Assembly: GCA_964639255.1 (NCBI GenBank)
Contig: CAZXDP010000049.1
Coordinates: forward strand, 1 to 20,166
DNA: 20,166 nucleotides
Reading direction: 5' to 3'
Source of the DNA: NZQO01 sp964639255
GTDB lineage: Bacteria > Bacteroidota > Bacteroidia > Flavobacteriales > Flavobacteriaceae
Under the pieces are notes generated by a model. The model had not been told where the DNA came from, did not search any database, and worked only from the letters and a program-made list of their open reading frames with translations. Positions 20,057-20,166 of the stretch are shown here, piece after piece. Position numbers and translations under genes: made by a program. Within the stretch, counting starts at the first letter, position 1. Every line of letters begins with the position of its first letter.

Positions 20057-20166
20057 CTAATTGTTCGCATACTTCGGAAATGGATATAGCAATCGTTCTC
20101 GCATAGCTTCCGCATACTCCCGTATTACATTGGTATCGAAAAAAGGTTCTTCATCGATTCGGCCCA
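20057..20166 (-). CDS. bioD: Probable dethiobiotin synthetase BioD, C-terminal end (runs off the right edge)
   Basis: The minus strand is open from the window end to TAG at 20057-20059, giving about 35 C-terminal residues, GRIDEEPFFDTNVIREYAE followed by AMRERLLYPFPKYANN. The GRI-E-E--FD---I-EYAE pattern resembles the last helix of BioD, which makes dethiobiotin from diaminopelargonate. The 12-nt spacing to bioA supports a biotin gene. The fragment is short, so another bio gene is not excluded. Confidence 0.55.
   Translation of the reverse strand, partial: GRIDEEPFFDTNVIREYAEAMRERLLYPFPKYANN

Noticed and set aside
1..20166. CRISPR arrays, transposons, tRNA or prophage genes
   Set aside because: No regularly spaced repeats, transposase motifs, tRNA-like cloverleaf or phage genes were seen; the region is ordinary chromosomal housekeeping DNA.

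Overview
The window is about 20 kb of compact chromosome that I assign to the Bacteroidota, most probably the family Flavobacteriaceae. Several things point there: GldD and GldE gliding-motility proteins in the order mutY-ssb-gldE-gldD; an L21 ribosomal protein with the C-terminal extension seen in this phylum; a PcrB/GGGP synthase; no clear Shine-Dalgarno sequences; and several intergenic matches to the Bacteroidota -7 element TAnnTTTG. The genus cannot be read from the sequence. I see no insertion sequence, prophage, tRNA, rRNA or CRISPR array. Two genes run off the ends: DUF4301 on the left and a probable bioD on the right.

Layout. (1) 1-3399, minus strand, one tight run: phosphopantetheinyl transferase, PcrB-like prenylglyceryl phosphate synthase, small thiamine-binding-type protein, PnuC-family vitamin transporter, NadR-like nucleoside kinase, DUF4301 (partial). 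Gaps are 12 nt or less, or the genes overlap. (2) 3494-4810, plus strand: ahcY with its own promoter and terminator. (3) 5103-6776, minus strand: a DUF3332 lipoprotein, then rplU-rpmA with a good promoter and a good terminator. (4) 6887-11826, minus strand: mutY, ssb, gldE, gldD, an EamA/DMT permease and a DUF4199 membrane protein, transcribed from high to low coordinates. (5) 11955-14683, plus strand: HU, a 29-residue very basic protein, RNase E/G behind a structured 180-200 nt leader, and recX. (6) 14680-20166, minus strand: probable bioD, bioA, a SET-domain protein, a beta-ketoacyl synthase, bioB and a JmjC/cupin protein.

How the genes work together. Region 1 looks like cofactor and vitamin handling: import through PnuC, trapping by phosphorylation through the NadR-like kinase, and carrier-protein activation by the PPTase. 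Its substrate is ambiguous between nicotinamide riboside and thiamine. Region 6 is a biotin cluster. bioD, bioA and bioB cover late steps, and the embedded KAS, with an intact Cys-His-His triad, is well placed to help build the pimeloyl chain. The SET protein inside the same cluster has no assigned role and is the most intriguing item here. Regions 3-5 hold housekeeping genes for translation, DNA maintenance and RNA decay.

All family calls were made by reading motifs and from memory of these families. No database search or folding program was run.
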